The notes under the pieces were generated by a model. It saw only the letters and a list, made by a program, of their open reading frames with translations, searched no databases and was not told where the DNA came from. A stretch of DNA of 6,993 nt from JBBSTY01 sp038235385 (GTDB taxonomy: Bacteria; Actinomycetota; Acidimicrobiia; Acidimicrobiales; Acidimicrobilacustridaceae): assembly GCA_038235385.1 (NCBI GenBank), contig JBBSTY010000175.1:1-6993 (forward strand), given 5' to 3'. Both the position numbers and the translations under genes were made by a program. The first letter of the stretch is position 1, and every line of letters starts with the position of its first letter. Of the stretch, positions 5,073-6,993 are shown piece by piece.

Positions 5073-6993
5073 CCGATCGTGTCGGTGAAGGTGACGCGCG
5101 TCTGGTCGAAGTCGGCGACGCGGACGTTGAGGGTGATCTGCCACTCGCCCGGGATCGACAGGTCGCTGATCCCCTCGAGCAGGAAGTGGCCGACGCCGGC
5201 CTTGACGGTCTCGCGCTCGAGGGGGCCGATGTCCTTGGCGGGGAGCATGAGCTCGAGGGTCACCTTCTGCGCGAGGTCGGCTGGTCGGCCGTCAGGACCG
5301 AGCAGGTCGATGTGGAAGCTGTTCACCCCGGGCTGGTTGGGGGTCACCGTGAGCGTGACGGTGCCGTCGCCGAGCGCCTGGGTCTCGACGAAGGGACCGC
5401 GTGGGACCGCCTCGCTGCGGCCGGGGACGACGTTCACGAGCACGGCGGTGACCGCCAGCACCGCAACGAGCACGAACGCCTCACTGGCGACCGAGCGCAC
5501 CAGGGCACGCCACCCGGCCTCGAGCCCCTCGTCGACCTGGCGTCGGTGCTCGTCGGTGTCGGCCGCGTGGGTGGAGGGGGCGTCGGTCGAGGGGGTGACG
5601 GCCTCGTGGTCGGCGCGGTGGTCACCCGGGCCGTGCAGGGGGTCGTGGGCGAGGAGCCACGGGAGCAGGAGGAACCGGTTGTAGGCGGCGAGCACCACGA
5701 TCACGGCGACGAGCGCCAGCTTCACCAGCAGGGTCTGGCCGTAGGACGTGCTGGTGAGGGCGCCGATCGAGCCGACCTCCTGCCACGCGAGCGCGAGGCC
5801 CGTGACGGCGAGGAGCGCCACCGACACGGCGGCGGTGGTGGAGAACGACTGCACGATCGCCACGGTGGACGCGAGCGACCCTGCAGGTGGTTCGGGGTCG
5901 GCGGCACCGGGGACCCCGGGTCGTTCGAGCACGGCGGTCAAGGTCGACGACGCGCGTTCGCCGTCGTCGAGGACCGTGGCCGACCCGGTGGCGGAGGCCG
6001 CAGCGCTCCCGACGAGCAGGGTCGGTTCGACGAGGCCGTCGCTGCGTGCCGCGCGCGTCCGGGTGATGAGGACCATGGTGAGCCCGACGAGGCCACCGAA
6101 CCAGACGGCGGCGACGGTGACGTGGACGATGTCGGCGACGATGGCCAGCAGTGCGTTGGGCGCTTCCACCGCGTGACCCCAGAAGGCGAACGACGCCGTG
6201 ACCGCGAGGGCGCCGTAGAGAGTCAGTCCCTGCATGAGCATCGGGCGGCGGGTGGTGACGGCGACGTGGCACGCCGCGAGGCCGAGGAAGAGCACGGCGG
6301 TGGACCAGCCCATGCCCTGGCGCAGGACCCCGCGGAGGGTGTCGAGCTCGGTGAACGCACCAAGACCCTGCCCGGTGGCGAGGGCGGCCTGCGCGGCGAT
6401 GGTGAAGACGGCTCCGAGCGCCGCGACGACGGTGGCGACCTGGACCACGTGCACCATGGCGCGGCGATCCGCGGCGCCGTCGTGGATGAAGACCGTGAAC
6501 ACCACCAACCCGGTGGCCAACAGACCGGCCACGTAGGTGAGGAACCGGGCGACGGCGGCGACGCGCTCGCCCGCCGGATCGCTGGCCTGGGCGACTCCGC
6601 TCACGTCGCCGAGCTGGGCGTTGCCGATCCCGAAGACGACGGCACCGCTGACCGGGTGGCCGTCGGCGGAGATCACCTTGTAGTTGACGACGTAGGTGCC
6701 GTCGTCGAGATCGGGTCGGAGGGTCGTGCGCAGCGAGGTGGCGCTGGGTTGGGAGGTGTCGTCATTGTCGACGCGCTCGCCGTTGCTGTTGAGCACCGTG
6801 AGCCCGCCCAGCTCGGGGTTGACCGCTTCGGAGAACTCGATGTCGGCCTCGGTCGGCGCTTCACGAAGTCGTTCGTCGGCGCCCGGCGACGACGACACGA
6901 CGACGGCGTGGGCGGCGGCCGGCGAGGGCCTGGGGCCGGCCGCCGCGACGGCTCCGGGGAGACCGACGTCGAGGGGCAGCCGGCCCCGTTGCA
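5069..6993 (-). CDS. CopC-CopD-FixH/YtkA-like copper membrane protein, 5' end missing
   Basis: The frame stays open to the right edge, so the start is outside the window; 640 residues are visible (codon 1 at 6991-6989). A signal-peptide tail ends AAA-HA, giving a mature N-terminal His28, as in CopC. CopC motifs follow: VVVSSSPGADERL, FSEAV and SADGHPVSG with Asp110 and His112; His28/Asp/His are the known Cu(II) ligands of the family. CopD (PF05425) has eight predicted helices at about 146-168, 179-201, 230-246, 253-272, 282-308, 374-403, 419-443 and 499-522, with the conserved His273 (WGHAVEAP) and His290 (HVTVAAVWFGGL). An extracytoplasmic FixH/YtkA-like beta domain occupies about 531-636. 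The layout resembles B. subtilis YcnJ, a copper importer. Unusual: a Ser/Ala/Pro-rich insertion at about 309-373 and a His-rich loop at about 449-482. GTG 6898 is not the start, since it would remove His28. Confidence 0.88.
   Translation of the reverse strand, partial: QRGRLPLDVGLPGAVAAAGPRPSPAAAHAVVVSSSPGADERLREAPTEADIEFSEAVNPELGGLTVLNSNGERVDNDDTSQPSATSLRTTLRPDLDDGTYVVNYKVISADGHPVSGAVVFGIGNAQLGDVSGVAQASDPAGERVAAVARFLTYVAGLLATGLVVFTVFIHDGAADRRAMVHVVQVATVVAALGAVFTIAAQAALATGQGLGAFTELDTLRGVLRQGMGWSTAVLFLGLAACHVAVTTRRPMLMQGLTLYGALAVTASFAFWGHAVEAPNALLAIVADIVHVTVAAVWFGGLVGLTMVLITRTRAARSDGLVEPTLLVGSAAASATGSATVLDDGERASSTLTAVLERPGVPGAADPEPPAGSLASTVAIVQSFSTTAAVSVALLAVTGLALAWQEVGSIGALTSTSYGQTLLVKLALVAVIVVLAAYNRFLLLPWLLAHDPLHGPGDHRADHEAVTPSTDAPSTHAADTDEHRRQVDEGLEAGWRALVRSVASEAFVLVAVLAVTAVLVNVVPGRSEAVPRGPFVETQALGDGTVTLTVTPNQPGVNSFHIDLLGPDGRPADLAQKVTLELMLPAKDIGPLERETVKAGVGHFLLEGISDLSIPGEWQITLNVRVADFDQTRVTFTDTIG

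Noticed and set aside
4258..5088. Plus-strand 276-codon frame opposite the MDMPI-family gene
   Set aside because: No motif is seen, and the minus strand holds a conserved His/Glu/His enzyme with overlapping neighbours.
6896..6898. GTG 6898 as the start of the CopC/CopD protein
   Set aside because: It would delete the mature N-terminal His of the AHAVVVSSSP motif and the signal peptide. The frame continues open to the window edge.

Overview
This is a GC-rich bacterial window that looks like an actinomycete chromosome. Four signs point that way: a DUF3566 membrane protein, tRNA-Ile(GAT) and a DLW-39-like small protein in the order usually found just downstream of gyrA in Actinomycetota; a mycothiol-type (MDMPI/TIGR03083) enzyme; frequent GTG starts; and several starts without a Shine-Dalgarno. 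A deep-branching actinobacterial class such as Acidimicrobiia would fit, but that is an inference from gene order and style. I see no mobile element, CRISPR array or other sign of recent transfer.

Layout. Positions 1-174 are the C-terminal end of a plus-strand gene, followed at once by a very strong hairpin (176-204). Then, all on the plus strand: DUF3566 protein (230 or 260 to 1162), tRNA-Ile (1180-1253), a 45-residue DLW-39-like protein (1338-1475), a saccharopine-dehydrogenase-like Rossmann protein (1513-2514), a FliA/WhiG-type sigma factor (about 2656-3531) and an uncharacterised protein with a C-terminal ribbon-helix-helix-like segment (3604-4125). The strand then switches. A tightly coupled minus-strand operon runs from the right edge back to 4147: a CopC-CopD-FixH/YtkA-like copper protein (5' end outside the window), a 62-residue membrane protein and an MDMPI-family enzyme. 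The two internal junctions are 4-base stop/start overlaps. The plus and minus blocks converge with only 21 bases between stop codons. No stretch longer than 300 bases lacks a gene.

Function. The left part is translation/housekeeping neighbourhood. The middle carries an alternative sigma factor whose upstream region holds a good match to the promoter class such sigma factors themselves recognise (TAAAGTT plus CGAT), suggesting autoregulation. The right part is a copper-handling module. The most interesting points are: the likely self-recognised sigma promoter, which would also move the sigma start to TTG 2656; a histidine-rich cytoplasmic loop inside the CopD part; coupling of a putative mycothiol-dependent enzyme to the copper protein; and a DNA repeat at the start of the RHH-like gene. 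None is proved by sequence reading alone.
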